A stretch of 64,000 bases of DNA from Sordaria brevicollis (taxonomy: Eukaryota; Ascomycota; Sordariomycetes; Sordariales; Sordariaceae): NCBI GenBank assembly GCA_033439795.1, contig JAUTDP010000013.1:1426001-1490000 (forward strand). The letters run 5' to 3'. Within the stretch, counting starts at the first letter, position 1; each line of letters starts with the position of its first letter. A model generated the notes under the pieces. The model did not search any database. It was not told the origin of the DNA and worked only from the letters and a program-made list of their open reading frames with translations. Below, in pieces: positions 10,802-24,699 of the stretch. The position numbers and the translations under genes are program-made.

Positions 10802-12731
10802 TGGAACTTTGGAAGGGATGTGGTGCCTTGACTGGGGTCGCTTTACACGATTTGGTGGCTACCTAGCAAGGAGAAAAAAAAAAGGGAAAGAAAAAAAAAG
10901 GTCAGGTATGTAATACATGCCTCGTGAACAGGACCACCCTTGGCACTTATACATGTCGAGGTCCGAAGGAACAGGTTTTGTAGGGAATACCTCCTAGCTC
11001 CTACACGTGAGATACTCCGGGTCGCAATGTGATAAAACTACGTGGCTTGGCATTTCAGCGCCCTCGGCCACTCGGTTTGTTCCTGGTGACGCAACCGGTC
11101 GCATTTTGGCCTGTCATGCCCAGACAACGAGCAAATCCGGTGCCTTGAGGTCTCGAAAGACTCAAGAGGGGACGGGATTGTATGTTGTTCGTTACGTCGA
11201 GGCTGTAATACGTCATCTGCCGACGACTTGGTAGAGTTGGTGGCACAAAGAATAGCCACCTTGCGCCCATCAGCGCACACTTTGACTTGCCGAGGGATGG
11301 CCCAATCTTGCAAGCCATGGGTCATGTTGGATCGTCTTGGATCGCTTGGAGCACGATCGAAGTTTCAGACCAGTCCTCCATAAGGTCACGGTTGGGTGAA
11401 GCATCGGGTTGCGGGTGAGAACTAGGGATGAATGTATGCTAGGGCAGTACCTCCTCCTCCTCGTGTGGCAGGGTAACGAGACAATCCAAACTCGAGGCAG
11501 CTCGACGTCGTGTTCCATCTGTGATGTAATCCGTCTCGTCAGCCATAACTAAGCTGGCTGCTCTGCTCGTCTGGTCTACTACTTGCGCGTGCTATGGCTT
11601 GTGTTATGGCAACTAAAAGTGCAAATTGGGACTACCAGCTTCCGTCCCATGGCGAAGGCAGTTATATTAATAAGACCGGGCGTGTCTCTCCGGTTACATG
11701 TGATACTGTGTATATCGCCGGGCTGATCAGACCAAGCTCACAGCTTCGGTTATATGGTATCGCTAGGTCGTACAGAGAGGTTTTGCTCAAGAAATTGTAG
11801 AAGCGAGACTCGAAAGAGAGAAAACATAGGTACTAGTGTACTTAAGTAAAAAGGTGAGAAGTAGCTGATGAGAGGTGAGGGACTCACCTCTATGGTAGAG
11901 GTAGATATTGGTGGTTCTCCAAGAGTGGGGTCTTATCATCTGAAGCTGCAAGCCTGCAACATCACAAGTCCAGGAGCAGCCCCCGGTTTGTAATTTGCGG
12001 GGGCCGATCAACAGCTCCATCTTGCCCGGAATAGCCCACGCTACAGCAGCACAATTAGCCCAGACCCTGCCCAGCGTTCTTTGTTGCTACCCTGCCCCCG
12101 GTGACGACAACATCATTGCCCCAGCCCAAGGCACCACGCACTCAACAACATCTACCACTTTCCCTGCTCGCCTTCTTCCGTCCATACCCTACTACCCTCT
12201 CTAACTGCCTCGTCATCTCCATTCCCTACCTTACCTACCTAGACTACCTACTCTCTTACGATCTCGGATGCGCATTCATTCCAGCGTCTTGCCGTCCAGT
12301 CGCGACCTCATTTCTAGGTAGCGCTATCAATATCTTATTACCAATTTCCGGTCCTGGATCTCCGTTACCCGACTCGGTTTGCTCACTGCTCCTGCTCCCG
12401 CCCTCATTCAGTATCCAAACATACCTACCTCCATTCACCCAGCTTGCTATCCTCCACACACCCAAGAGGAAGCGTGCCCTTCCCTTCACCCTACCTGGAC
12501 GCCGCTGCATTTCTCCGAAACCTACTATTGTTGCTCCGTCTTTTTGTCCTTTCGTACAGCCTGATAAGGGGTCCGCAACACTACTGCCGTCGATATTCCT
12601 GTCGACCCCCTCCGCTACCGTTACGACGACCCAACCAGCCGCTTGAACTCCTCGACTCCCGAGCGTATTCCAGTCGCTATTCTAGTCTCAGTGTCGGACG
12701 AGGTGTCCTGTGGCCCGCGCTGAAAGTCGCC
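10802..12731. other. Gene-free gap and pyrimidine-rich leader of the SLM1-like gene
   Basis: Bases 10802-12000 show no recognisable gene. Bases about 12020-12730 are C/T-rich on the plus strand with many CCTACC and CCCTNC runs, as in fungal promoters and 5' leaders. The SLM1-like reading frame stays open upstream to 12444, but the extra residues look like translated leader. Confidence 0.6.
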
Positions 12732-15472
12732 ATGATGACCACCAGATCTCCAGTCGGAGCCCCGTCCCCCAATATGAACTTTGATCGCGGGCACAGCTAC
12801 TTTACCGACCAGCAGCAACCTAGCCATGAACAGCAGCAGCACCAACCTCAATACTATGCCGCCGGCGCTGATGCCGAGACCATATCCAACACCCTGGCCA
12901 ATACTCACCTGCCACAACCTGGTCATGACCACATGGCCACTGCTCCTCACCCAGCAAGAGTTAACGAAGAATGGGATGTCAGGCAACGAGGGAGTTCAAC
13001 TGTCGACGGCACGCGACCTCACAGCACTATGCACCGAACAAACTCGTACGCCGGTTCTGTAAGTGCTTTCAATGGAGATGGGGCCGCCTCGGTTTCCCGC
13101 AGCAACACTCTCAAGAAAAAGGCGTCTCTAAGACGCAGCGGGAGCCTCAAACGAAGCGGCAGCCGTCGCAGTATGAAAGCGGGGAGTGTTAGAAGTTTGG
13201 CACTTCAACCCAATCCCGACCAAGAAGAGATAAACAGTGCCTTCTACTGCCCGGTACCTACGGCAGGAAGTCCCACAGACGTCCTTGCCAACCGATTCCA
13301 AGGTACGCATCCCATGTTCGTCTATCTCCAAAGCCCGCGACTAATCTTTGTTGTTTCTGTTTGTCAGCATGGAGGAAGATCCTCAAAGACCTCATTACCT
13401 TTTTCAAGGAGATCCAGACACACTATGAGCACCGTTCCAAATCGCTCATTAGGCTGGGAAATGTGCTGAACAACACATCAACCCCGCCAGGGTTCCTTTC
13501 GGACGGTGGGCTTGACGATGCGCTCCAGGTTTTGCGAAATTACAACAAACAAGCCATTGCCGAATCCAACAAAGCACGCGAGATCGAAGAAGATGTTATC
13601 CTTGCTCTCACTGGTTTACGGAGCGACCTGCACCAGAAGATCAAGGAGATCAAGAACCTCTCTGGCGACTTCAAAAACTCGGTTGACAAGGAAATGGACG
13701 CTACCCGAAGAGCTGTGAACAGTCTTCAGGAAATTCTCGGAAAAACTGAACTGGATCCAGCCCTTACCACAGGCAAAGAAGACCCCTATTTGTTACGTCT
13801 AGCAGTGGATCGTCAGCTGGAGAGGCAGATTGACGAAGAGAACTATCTGCATCAGGTACGCACTTCCCACCACGTGCATCACTGGGAGACTCTTGTTTCA
13901 AAACTAACTGCCGTATCCAAAGGCCTATCTGAACCTCGAGAGTTCGGGGCGGGAGCTTGAGTCCATCGTCGTTGGCGAGATACAGAAATCATACAACGCT
14001 TATGCAGGTATTCTCAAGAGAGAGTCGGATGTTGCGTACGGTGCTATCGAGGAGCTTCGAATTGGCCCAATCTCGATGCCCAAGGACACGGAGTGGAACT
14101 CGTTTATTCGAAAAGATGAACAATTCGTGGATCCGGATGTGCCCATGCGATCAGCCGAGTTCATTCATTATCCTGGTCGTGATCATCACGCTTGTCAGGA
14201 GATACGAGCGGGTCTTTTAGAGCGCAAAAGCAAGTATTTGAAAAGCTACTCCGCAGGATGGTAAGTTTTCGTGCACGGCTTTGCCCGGATTGGATGTTCT
14301 GTTCTCTTGCTGACATTAGCAGGTATGTACTGTCGCCTACTCACTTGCACGAATTCAAATCTGCCGATAAGGGACAGGGGCCCGTCATGTCACTCTACCT
14401 ACCAGAGCAAAAGCTTGGATCTCATTCCACCGAAGGCAGTTCGTCAAACAAATTCATCCTCAAAGGACGCCAAACTGGAACAATGCACCGCGGTCATACA
14501 TGGGTGTTCCGTGCCGAAAGCCATGACACGATGATGGCATGGTACGAGGACATCAAGATGCTTACTGAGCGGACCCCGGAAGAACGCACGAATTTTCTTC
14601 GCGGCCACGGGAGAAGCTACAGCAGGTCCTCCCAGCGGTCCTCCATCAGTAGTGATGGAGTCAATGACGACGAGGAGCCTCCCTTTTCCGCAACCGTGGC
14701 ATATGTCAACCAGCCGCCAAGACAAGACGCTCAGCCGCGACGTCCTTCAGGTGGGCGATTCCCATCTGATCTCCAGGTAAATGCACAAAGACGCTTACAG
14801 GTTCCCGTTTCCCCGCTTAGTGTGAGTTCCGGAAACGACGAGAACGGCATAATCGACGCCATAACAGCTACCACACTGCCGGGAAGCGCTATAGAGCCAC
14901 ACGATAGAACGCGGGATCCAAATCCACCGGACCACCAGGGCGATTACACTTATGCCAACCCGAATCGGAATCAGTTTCACGGTGGCCACAACGATGTCGA
15001 CCGCCAACCTCAATCAATGCTCTATACCGCTGGAAACCAAGGCGACAATGCCATTCTGGGGGAACAAGGCGAGCAAACTAGCAACAGTCGAATCAGTAAT
15101 CCCGGTATGACTGCATTCGCTAGTTGGAACCAGGATGCGAATGAGCAAAATATAGGCCACGGCCAATCGTGGGGAGAACCGGACACCAGAGAGCTGCAAA
15201 ACTCCTTGGGTGTACATCAAGCAGTATCCTCAGCGGAGGCCAAGGGTGGTATGCACAACGGTATCACATCTCCGAGTGCTCAAGGCCTTTGCCATGCAAT
15301 GCCAAGGACAATTACGGTCGGACAGATGGACAGTAACAGCACTGGTGACGTCTTTCAGGATCGAATACGCCCGAATATTGAAGGGATGCGCAACGACAGT
15401 GTGCCGACTATCTCTAACCTTCATATTCCTGGTCAATACCCGAAGAGCTCGTCGCAGTCAGAGCTTACCTAA
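12732..15472 (+). CDS. SLM1: SLM1-like F-BAR/PH-domain protein (TORC2 effector)
   Basis: Homologue of yeast Slm1/Slm2, PI(4,5)P2-binding proteins of the plasma membrane and eisosomes that hand signals to and from TORC2, calcineurin and Ypk kinases. Four exons: 12732-13302, 13368-13855, 13923-14260 and 14323-15472. The introns are 65, 67 and 62 nt with GT-AG ends. The product is 848 residues. Residues 1-190 are Q/S/R-rich and disordered, with a Ser/Arg/Lys stretch. About 191-465 form an F-BAR-like helical region (AWRKILKDLITFFKEIQTHY, DATRRAVNSLQEILGK, LERKSKYLKSYSAGW). About 466-556 are the PH domain (YVLSPTHLHEFKSAD to HTWVFRAESHDTMMAWYEDI). The tail is disordered. I chose the ATGATG at 12732 because the upstream in-frame extension from 12444 looks like leader. 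The third acceptor is a TAGCAG tandem; the second AG restores the Trp-Tyr typical of the family. Confidence 0.93.
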
Positions 15473-16420
15473 ACGGCTTCCTTTGATCTAAATCATTCAT
15501 AGGGAAGGGAGGGAAAAAAAAGGAAAGAAAACCAGCGGAAAAGAAAGACCTCACCAGCTTGAGTACCTATGCTTGGGTAGTCGGTAGGACAGCGCAGCTA
15601 ACCCAGGTGTCGACCGGGAAAAGGGTGGTCGGTAATGGCAACTTTGTCTTCGCTTTTCTTTTTCTTGGTCTCTTCTGGCGCATTGGGATATTGTGAATTA
15701 ACGCTTCCTTGCCTTCGAGATGCTCTCATGCTTGCTGCTAAAGCGGTAATAGAGGTGGTAGTGGCGGTCTGAACGGCCGAGGGAAGGCAACGGATCGGGA
15801 GATGACTTGATATTGGAGTCTCGGGGAGTATTATGCATACTAGGCATTCTTATGTGGGTGCTCTTGTGGTGTTCGGCCTATGGGTAGCTTCGAGTTGGCT
15901 GATAAAAGTACACTTTAAGCCTTCAATACGGTTCACAATAATTGGGTTCTTCGTTGAAGTGTAGTTTCAGGTCTCTGAGTTTCGATTGCATAATTGCACG
16001 GCGGGGCTGCTCAACGTCATACCTAAATCGCGGATCTCTGCTTCTGGACAAGAGACAGCGCATCCTGAATACCTACTTAAAGCCCGAACAGGCCAAAAAA
16101 ACAAAAACCCAACAAACTATCGAATGAAGCCCGTGTAGTGAATACCTTGCCGGATGCTGGGTCAAGCAAATATCAGGCAACCGGTAGGCCATTGTTCCAC
16201 CTTGAGGCCTTGAACCCGGGACCCAATCCCCTGAGGGCTGAAAATCGCCCACACGGCTATCCTACCTCCAACAGCCTCTCCATGTTTGCTATGAAGTTGA
16301 ATAACGAGGGATTTGAAATTGGAAGCCTAGATCGAAGGTTCACAATGTTGAGAGACTTTGGGAGCTTCCGTTGGCCATGGTGCACTTTCACTCCAAATCT
16401 GTCAACTATACATACGTAGT
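15473..16420. other. Gene-free 3' flank of SLM1-like gene up to the AT-rich block
   Basis: Normal base composition and no conserved gene. The plus-strand frame at 16138-16419 resembles no family. Composition changes abruptly just after this stretch. Confidence 0.6.
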
Positions 16421-16803
16421 ACCTCTATATAGGAAAATGGTAATTATATACCCTAGAAATAGTATTTATTTACCTTACCCACTTTTACACGCTGAGTAAG
16501 CTGCGCCAGCCGCGCCAGCCACCTAGGCGCTAGAATACCATATATATATTGCTGCCCAACCTTATTGCCCACGTATACTGTTAGCGACCGTTACTATATC
16601 GTACAATTGAATAAAGCTATCGCGAAGTCTCAATTACTATTGTGTAATTATTTCGAACGATTATTTTATTATTTTCATTATTTTTTTATCGAATATATTC
16701 GAACTTATTATATTCTTTATTCCTCTCGACTTAATATTTCCTTTCTTATTATAAATCGTATATATACTACGCCTAATTTAAATAAATAAAATTCGGATTC
16801 TTA
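16421..16803. mobile_element. Left flank of gypsy A, probable 5' part of the MULE
   Basis: This is the AT-rich stretch left of the GTACA duplication. Because gypsy A has matching GTACA on both sides, these bases were originally continuous with 40031 onward, where a MULE transposase begins. It holds a tandem GCGCCAGCC pair at about 16503-16520. No terminal inverted repeat of the MULE could be identified. Confidence 0.4.
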
Positions 16804-16808
16804 GTACA

Positions 16809-17055
16809 TATAAGGGGGATAGTAGAGTATGGCACAGATACTGGACCTAATGAATTAATAAGGTTCTATGAAGAGAAAAGGGGGAAAAGCCGCACCGCAA
16901 AGCGGGGTCGCAAATTCTATCCTTTTAAAGGGGGTTGTAGGCACGTAAGTAATTCTATAGGGTTAGTATATACCGCCCAAATTATAGGGATAATTATAAA
17001 GAGTTAATTAAATTATAGAGCTTAATATAACCTCCTAAGCGGTAGCCCTATAATA
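16809..17055 (-). repeat. Gypsy A LTR, left (3') copy
   Basis: 247-bp direct repeat of 39780-40025, beginning TATAAGGGGGATA and ending CCCTATAATA. Nearly all differences between the two copies are C/T or G/A, with one 1-base indel. It is preceded by GTACA. Confidence 0.88.
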
Positions 17056-20000
17056 TTAGCCCCCTCCTCTCCCTTTAATTACTATAATAATAATTACTAT
17101 TTAATTATTATTTATAAGTACCTTTTAGAATTTAATTTTCTAATTTAATTGCGTACTTATATTTTCGTCCTAATTTACGTAATTAGTCGCTTATATGTAA
17201 TTAATCAATTTATATACTAATTAACCGTTTATAAGCTTTTTTCTCGTTGCGAATCCGTCTTTCCTATAAAATTTTTTATTTCCCTTTTTCTCTCTGTCTT
17301 TTTCTTTTCCCTTTTTTTTCCTTTAACGCGAAACTGAATCCTTTTAGTAAACTTTTTTTTATACCGCGATTATTTAAATTTTTATTAATTATAAACGTAA
17401 ATTCCTTCGTTATAAACTTATTTAAATTTACTCCCGAAAAATTAAAAATAATATATATTTTTAATATATTCGTTACTTCGTAGTATAAATTTTAATATTA
17501 TTATTAATTCATTTTTAATAGTAATAATAGTAATATATTATTTTTCAATATTATTAAGCCGTATTTAGAATGCTTTTTACTTTAATTTTAGCTGTATTTT
17601 CGATTTTTATAACGGTTCCGCTTTTTTTTCCCTTCGGGTTAATTCTGGTTATTTATTTTTATTTTTACTTCATTAATTAATACGTTAATAACCCTTTTTT
17701 CGTAACCCTACCGCTCTAAATATCGACCCCTATTATAATTTTAAATTTAATTTAAATTTTTATTTATATTTTTATTAATTTAGTAGAGGATAAGGAAGGG
17801 TTTAATTCCAACGACTTTAAACCTTTTATATTTAAGAAGGGTAAAAAAATTAATATAATAGCGGCCTTATACGGTATTTTACCTTCGCTATATAATAAAA
17901 TAAAATAAATAAAAAATAAAATTATAATAGCTTTCGTTAAATATAAAATTTAATAAAAATTAATATTAAGTTTATTTTTCCCGCGGTTATTATTATTAGA
18001 ACGCCGATTTCGAAGGTAACAAAAAGTACGTTATTTATACGACCGAATTAAATAAAACCTATTAATTTATTTCTATTATAATTTAAACTATTTATATTAT
18101 TTAATAAATAATTAAATATTTAAATTCTATTAATATTAATAAAGCTATTTAGGTTTGTAATTAAATAATTTCGGTAAACGAATTTATAAAGTACGTTCTT
18201 AAATTTATAGCTTTTAATTACTTTTTTACCGGTTTTTTCGAATCCTTTTTCTTTAATTTATTTATTTTTATAATTACTTTTATTTTTAATACTTTACTTA
18301 TTATAGCCCCCGCTCTAATTCTTATTATCGTTACAATTATTATTTCCGCCGCCGAAGTAAATATCCTCCGTTAAGAATTAATTTTTCTATAAGCCTAAAT
18401 TTTTATTAAAGAAATTACCGAATTATAATAATAATAAATCGTCGTTAATATTAATAAATTACTAAAAGGTTTTTTTATCCGCATCCCTCTTATTACGGCC
18501 GTCCGCCCCCCTTTTATTAAAGAAGAGGAAAATATTCTTTAATTTCCAATTAAGAAATAGAAATTTACGGCCTTTTTTTATTTTTATACCCGTAATATAT
18601 ATTTTTATCCTAGAATTACCGCCGTTAAATTTACCGAAGCCGAATCCGTAAAGGCCGTTACATTTTTTTCTTTTATTCCCGGCGTTTTGCCTTCGATTTT
18701 TTTTTCGGTTATAATTTTTTCAATACCCCGGCCCCCACTCCTATTTTTACGCGTTTGGTTTTCGGTCCTACAACCTTTTCGGCTATTGAAAAAAAAAAAA
18801 ATTAATAGGAGGAGAAAAGAAAGGTATAAATAAAGAAATAAATAATATTACAATTTGATTTTTTTTTATCGTTTTCTTTTTTTTTATATAATTAAAAACT
18901 TTTTTATAATAAATTAACTTTTATTATTCTCTTTCTTAAAATAACTTCTTTAACTTTTAATTACGTTAACGTTATTTCGCTCCCGAACGAATTTACTTTT
19001 TATTTTATTATTTCTTTAAAAGTCTTATATTTATATTTATAAATTTATATTACTTTTCGAATTTATTTAATATTATAAATTTTAAATTTTTTTTTAAAGG
19101 TTCTTATATAATATTTTTAAATCTTTTCTATTTTTCGAAAACGTTTTTTATAATTATATTATTATAATCCATAAAACCATTTATATAAAAAATCCTTTTT
19201 ACTTCCTATTCCTTTTCCCTTTTTATAATTATTATCAAAGGTTATAAATCGGACGTAATTTGCCACAGGAGAAGGTTTTTCATAATTTTAAATAATAAAT
19301 CTACGTAGAGAACGGTAAAGACGCCTATAAGGAACCCTTTAAATTTTATTATATAAGGAGAAAATATTCTTAATATAATATATTTTACGTAGATTATATC
19401 GAATTTCTTTTTTAGGCGTTTAGAATTAAAACTTTTAAAATTGAATTAAATTTTATTTCCAATTTAAAATTTTTTAATAAAATATTTCAACTAATTAACG
19501 AACTTCTTTTACTATTATATAATAATAGCTATAATAATTTAATATAAATCCGAAATTTACTATAATTTTTCGACGAATTTGTAAACCTTTTTTTTTAAAA
19601 AATGGATATTATAAGTAAAAATACAAAATTATTTACCGTAGGAATTATAAGGCTAATTTTATAACCGTAGGAAGCGAAGAATAGGTTTATACTAATCGAA
19701 ATATTAATTTTATTATTAATAACGAATTATATTATAAGGGTTTAACGGTCCTAATCGTTTTATAAATAATTAATATATATTTTATAAAAGGTATAAACTT
19801 TCTAATTTATTCTTTTTAGGCCCCTATCTATTTATACATAGTAAATAATATTAAAGAAATATTTTATATTTATTAATTTATAAAAACGTTTTTAGAATTT
19901 ACCCGTTTAATTAATAACTTTATTATTAATAATAATATATAATTAATTATAATAATAAATAAAGTAAGAAAGGAAATGTTCTATATAAAAATTTGTATTT

Positions 20001-20386
20001 ATAAAGGGTATAAACTTTAAAATTATTCCCTTCGTTAATTAGTCTTTATAAATTAATAAATAAGTATTACCCTTAGAATTAAGGAAATTAATGATAAAAT
20101 TTAATTATAAATTTCGGTATTAGCGTTCTAAGGGTAATAAGGATTAAAAGAGCCTTCGTTTTATATTTCTTTAAATTTTTATTAAATTATATACGTAGTA
20201 ATTACGTAAAAACCGCCGAATTTAAAGGCTTAATAAAAATTAATAATATTCTTTTATGAATATATAAATTATTCTTTCTTTTTTTAAATAATTAAAGGTA
20301 AGAACTTTATATACGTATTAAATTAAAGCGGTACGTAAAGCGTTAAATTAATATTCTTTTTTTATTATCGTTAATATAATCACTTT
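17056..20386. other. Left internal part of gypsy A, unresolved
   Basis: Strongly RIP-mutated. After the polypurine tract it should hold the 3' part of pol (integrase), because the right-hand piece stops at the start of integrase. I could not recognise an integrase core here. A comparatively open minus-strand reading lies at about 19.0-19.3 kb. A further unseen insertion is possible. Confidence 0.4.
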
Positions 20387-21540
20387 TATAATTATAAAAG
20401 AAAAACTGCTCGCGAAAGCTTGAAACGCGGGTCCTTGGTCGAAATCGACGCCAAAATCAATTCTAACGACGGGATTATATTTAAGACGTCTAATTACCCC
20501 TATTTACAATATCGTATTAATTGCGTATCGAAGGCGCGGGTATCGAAGCCGTCGGGAATATTAGTAGCAGGTTGGCGGTAAACCAATACGCGATTAGAAA
20601 TCCTACATTTATAATATTAATAATAATATTAGCGGCCGACCGTACCGCGACCGAAGCCGATACGATTTAAGGATTTACCGAAAATAATATTATAAAGTTC
20701 CTTCAAGAAGCTATTAAATTTCCTAATACTAATAGCCCTCCTACGTCCTTTAAAGCGTAAGTTAAAGGGCTTTTTATTACTATTAAAATTATTTTAATAA
20801 TATAAAATTAGAGCGTTTAATTTTATAACGATAATATTATTTAATTTTATAAAAACGTTATTAAATTAAAGGAAATAATTATAATTATTACGAAGATTTA
20901 AATAATTTAATCGATAATTTAGGCCGGCGTAATATTAACCGCGGCTTTTAAAACCCCTCCGAAAAAATCCTATTTTACTTTGATCGGTATTTAAACGATT
21001 ATATTTATCCGAATTAAGCGAACCTTTATTATTAAATTTAATAAGGAGGGCCCCCCTTTTATAGCCGAATAAGAGAAAAGAAACCCGGCCGAATAAGTGG
21101 TTATAATTAATCGAATAATAAATACGAAGGATAGAGTTTATAAGGCGTAAATTATTACGAAATTACGATTAAATAGCGATTATATTATTATATTTATAAA
21201 GGAAGGTAAGAAATAGTATTTAAAGTATTAAGCGTAGGTAATAAAGGTTTTTAATAATAAGGTTTGGATTTCGTTCCGGACGGTTTTAATAGTAGTTTGT
21301 AGCGTATTATAATATATTATTAATAGTATAAATTTAATTAAATTAAAAAAGGCCTTATTTATTATAAATAAAATTATTATTATCCGAATAAAAATATATT
21401 GGAGGAAGTATAGTAGTAAGAAAGGATTTTTTTTATTAGAGGTTATAAACGCGGATAATAAATACCGTTTACTATATAATTCCCTTTTTTAAAAGGGTAA
21501 CGCTTTTCATTAAAAATTATATAAAAAGGACGTTAATTTA

Positions 21541-23396
21541 TAATAATATTATATTTATTGGGAATTCGGTTATTTTAGAAAATATTATTTTAAGGGTAAG
21601 GATATATATTATTTTTATTATATTAGTACGAAATACCCGGGAAGAAATATAAAAGAATTGGAAATTAAATGCCTTTCGAACGATAATTAAAATTTAATAA
21701 AATATTTCCTTTATAACCGTCAAGGATATTACGCTTTTTTTTATAATTACCCGTTTATTAAATAAACGTAAAGTTACGCTTTTATTATATTTATAAAATA
21801 TTTAAGCGAATATACATTTAAGGGCGAAAATATACCGGCTACGAACGGTTAAGCCGTTAAACGGCCCGAAGAAAATAATTATTATATAAATATTAAAATA
21901 TAATAGATTTAAATTATAATACCCCGGTAAAACCTTATAAAGATTTTACCTTTTACAGTACCGGCCTTTAATTAAGCGTTTATTTAAATATAAAATAAGG
22001 ATTCGAATACTAATATCCTTAATATCAATCCCGAAAAAGAATCCTATTTAAAAGCCGAATAGTAATTAATATAATTAATTAGAAAAAGAGGATTATTTTC
22101 GAAATAATGTTTTAAATTTAAACGCTAAATTAAAAATTTTTAACGCCGTTATTAAAAAACGCTTTTAAAAATAATAAAAATAATAATTTCCGTTAATTAT
22201 TAAAACCTTAAATTTAATTAATAGGCCTTGACTTTATTTTTTATTTAATAAATTTAAAAATTTTATATTACAACGTAGCGAAATTATATAACCGGATAAA
22301 GATTACGTTAAAAATAGAGGAACGTTATAAAATTATAGTATTTCAGGAATTAGGTCGTATTTTTTTAGGTAATATATTTAATTCTAAAGTTTTTTGCTAT
22401 TAAGTATTAAATTATATAAATTAAAAACGGGTAGTATTATATGTAAATAAGAGATTTATAATTAATAAATAAGAATATAAATAAAGAGAAAATTAGGTAA
22501 TAGTAAAATTGGGAAAGGAAGAGAACGAAATAAGGGTATAGTTTATATATTCGCTAATTTAGGATTCCGGCTTTAAATCGGCGTAGAATACGCCCTTTAA
22601 GGAAATTATTAAGCGATTAAAAAGAAAAAACGTTATAATAAAGGATATAAACCTTTATTATTTATATTAAGATATTTATAAATAATGGAATAAAAATAGT
22701 TAAATATTCCTTTCGTTAACGTTAAATTACCGTTTATATTTAACGACGTTATAAAGCGAACCGATAAAATTAAGGAACGCTTTTCGTAAAGAGTTTTATA
22801 ATATTATTAATTATATTTAAATAATAGAGGACTTATTAATTACGTATTAAATAGTAAAGGACTTTATCCTTATTAAATTAAATTATTAAATTTAAAAGGT
22901 ATTAATTTATATTAATATTAACGAAACCCCGTAAAGTATTAAGGAGGGATATAATTAGGCCCTTATAAATATTTAATAAATAAAGGAATTAGCCGAAGAA
23001 AGGATTATAATTTTAATTTAAATTATAATAATAAACGAATTAGAGGAAACGATAGAAAGGTTAATAGGGGAATTAATTAATATTGTAAATAAGGTTATTT
23101 TAAAGAAGAAAAAAGGAAAGGGGAAAAGAATTAATTAATAGGATTTGAATATAAAAAAAGCCGTTAAAAGTGTAAAGAAGGCTATAAAAGTATAGAAAGT
23201 AAAGAAAACATTAATAAGGAAATAGAAAATAAAAGAAGCGAAATATAAATAAACGGAAGCGATAAATTTTGCGTAAGTATTTAGATAGCGGTCTTTAATA
23301 GAAGATATTTTAAAAGATTTTAAGAAGTTATAAGCGTTAAAACAATAAGGAAGGATATAAAATTATTTACCGTTAGAATTACCGAAATTTTTAATA
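21541..23396 (+). pseudogene. LINE A ORF1 end and endonuclease remnant
   Basis: About 21541-21590 reads as a CCHC knuckle in which the cysteines have become Tyr (YW-EFGYFRKYY). From 22250 the frame reads LKILYYNVAKLYNRIK, then IIVFQELGR, the opening strands of the AP-like endonuclease of LINE ORF2, with its catalytic Asn and Glu. Stops occur throughout. The domain is cut at 23396 by gypsy B. Confidence 0.75.
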
Positions 23397-23401
23397 CTAC
23401 G

Positions 23402-23703
23402 TGTTACGGCAAAAAGGAAGGGCTTGTAATAAAATAACAATAATCCTTAATTAATAGAAAATCGTAAAATAAAGAAAAAAGGAAAATTAATCGTATAAGA
23501 ATAGAAGCGCAGGCGGAAAAATATAGGCCTTACATTCCGTATAGTAAATACATTATATAAGTGAATAACAATACGACGTTCGCTAATATAAATAAATAAC
23601 CTACGATAATAAATCCGTAGTTCGCCCAATTCCCTAAACAACCTAACGACTTTAATCGTTATATAACTAATTAAATAACTAGCGAGTAAGCCGTACCGTT
23701 ATA
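23402..23703 (-). repeat. Gypsy B LTR, left (3') copy
   Basis: 302 bp; the direct partner is 30033-30334. More heavily G-to-A mutated than its partner in its right part. Confidence 0.9.
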
Positions 23704-24699
23704 TTACCCCCCCCTTTAAAAAGATTTACTTCGAATCTTTCCGATATGTAATTACTTTCTCCTCCTTAACTTCCTATTATTTATTTATACCGGTAAATTA
23801 TCCTCCTCATATTCGGGTACTTCCTCCTCCCGTATTACTACTATAATTTAATTTTATAACCTCCGAAGAGGCCTGGCCACCTCTAAATAATTATTATAAT
23901 ATTCCTTTAATTTAATTATTATATTTTTAAAAATTATTTATAAAATATTATTTTAAATTTAGGTCCTAACCGGTTTATTTTATTTAATAAAATAATTTGC
24001 TTTAGTTTACCTTCGAAATTATAATTTCTTTTACTTCGTATTCTTCGTCTTTAAATATAACTTCCCTTAGCGGGTTTTTTAATATTTATTTTAATAATAG
24101 GTTATTCGGAAACTTCTTTAATTTATTTAACGGGAATTAATTGGATATTTTCTACGAAATAAGTAATTAAATTAAAAAAGTACTACCCTTTTTACCTATA
24201 ATAGAAAAATATTACTTTATTAATAGAAAATCCAATTTATCGTTCGGACGGTTAATCGATTAATTCTTTTTAATAATAAAGATTCGGTCTCCTATATCGA
24301 AATCCGGCTTATAATATTTCTTATTTATTTAAATAATTTATTTTTATTATATTATTTCGATATATTTCTTAGCGTAATTTACGTATTTTTAAATTTTCTT
24401 AACGGTATTTTAGGTATTTTATTAGTTTAAACGTTCTATAGAAGGCGTACCTTCTAAATTTATTATTATTTTTTAATCCGAAAAAATAGGTATTAAGAAT
24501 CCGAATAAGATTTTATAGGGTTAAAGACCCGTACTATCCTATAATAAATTATTTTATACGTAATTTAAGGCTGGGATTATCTCCGATTAATTATTTTAAT
24601 TATAACTAATATATAATCGTAATTTTTAATTAATTTATTCGTAAAAATTCTTAATTTAGTTTAAAATTTATAAATATTTAATTGAAATTAATAATTATT

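Noticed and set aside
12444..12731. In-frame N-terminal extension of the SLM1-like protein
   Set aside because: The extra 96 residues read like translated CT-rich leader; the ATG pair at 12732 has a good context.
16185..16275. tRNA-like box A/box B spacing on the minus strand (TAGCCGTGTGG ... GGTTCAAGGCC)
   Set aside because: No T-arm or acceptor stem can be paired; chance resemblance or very decayed tRNA-derived sequence.
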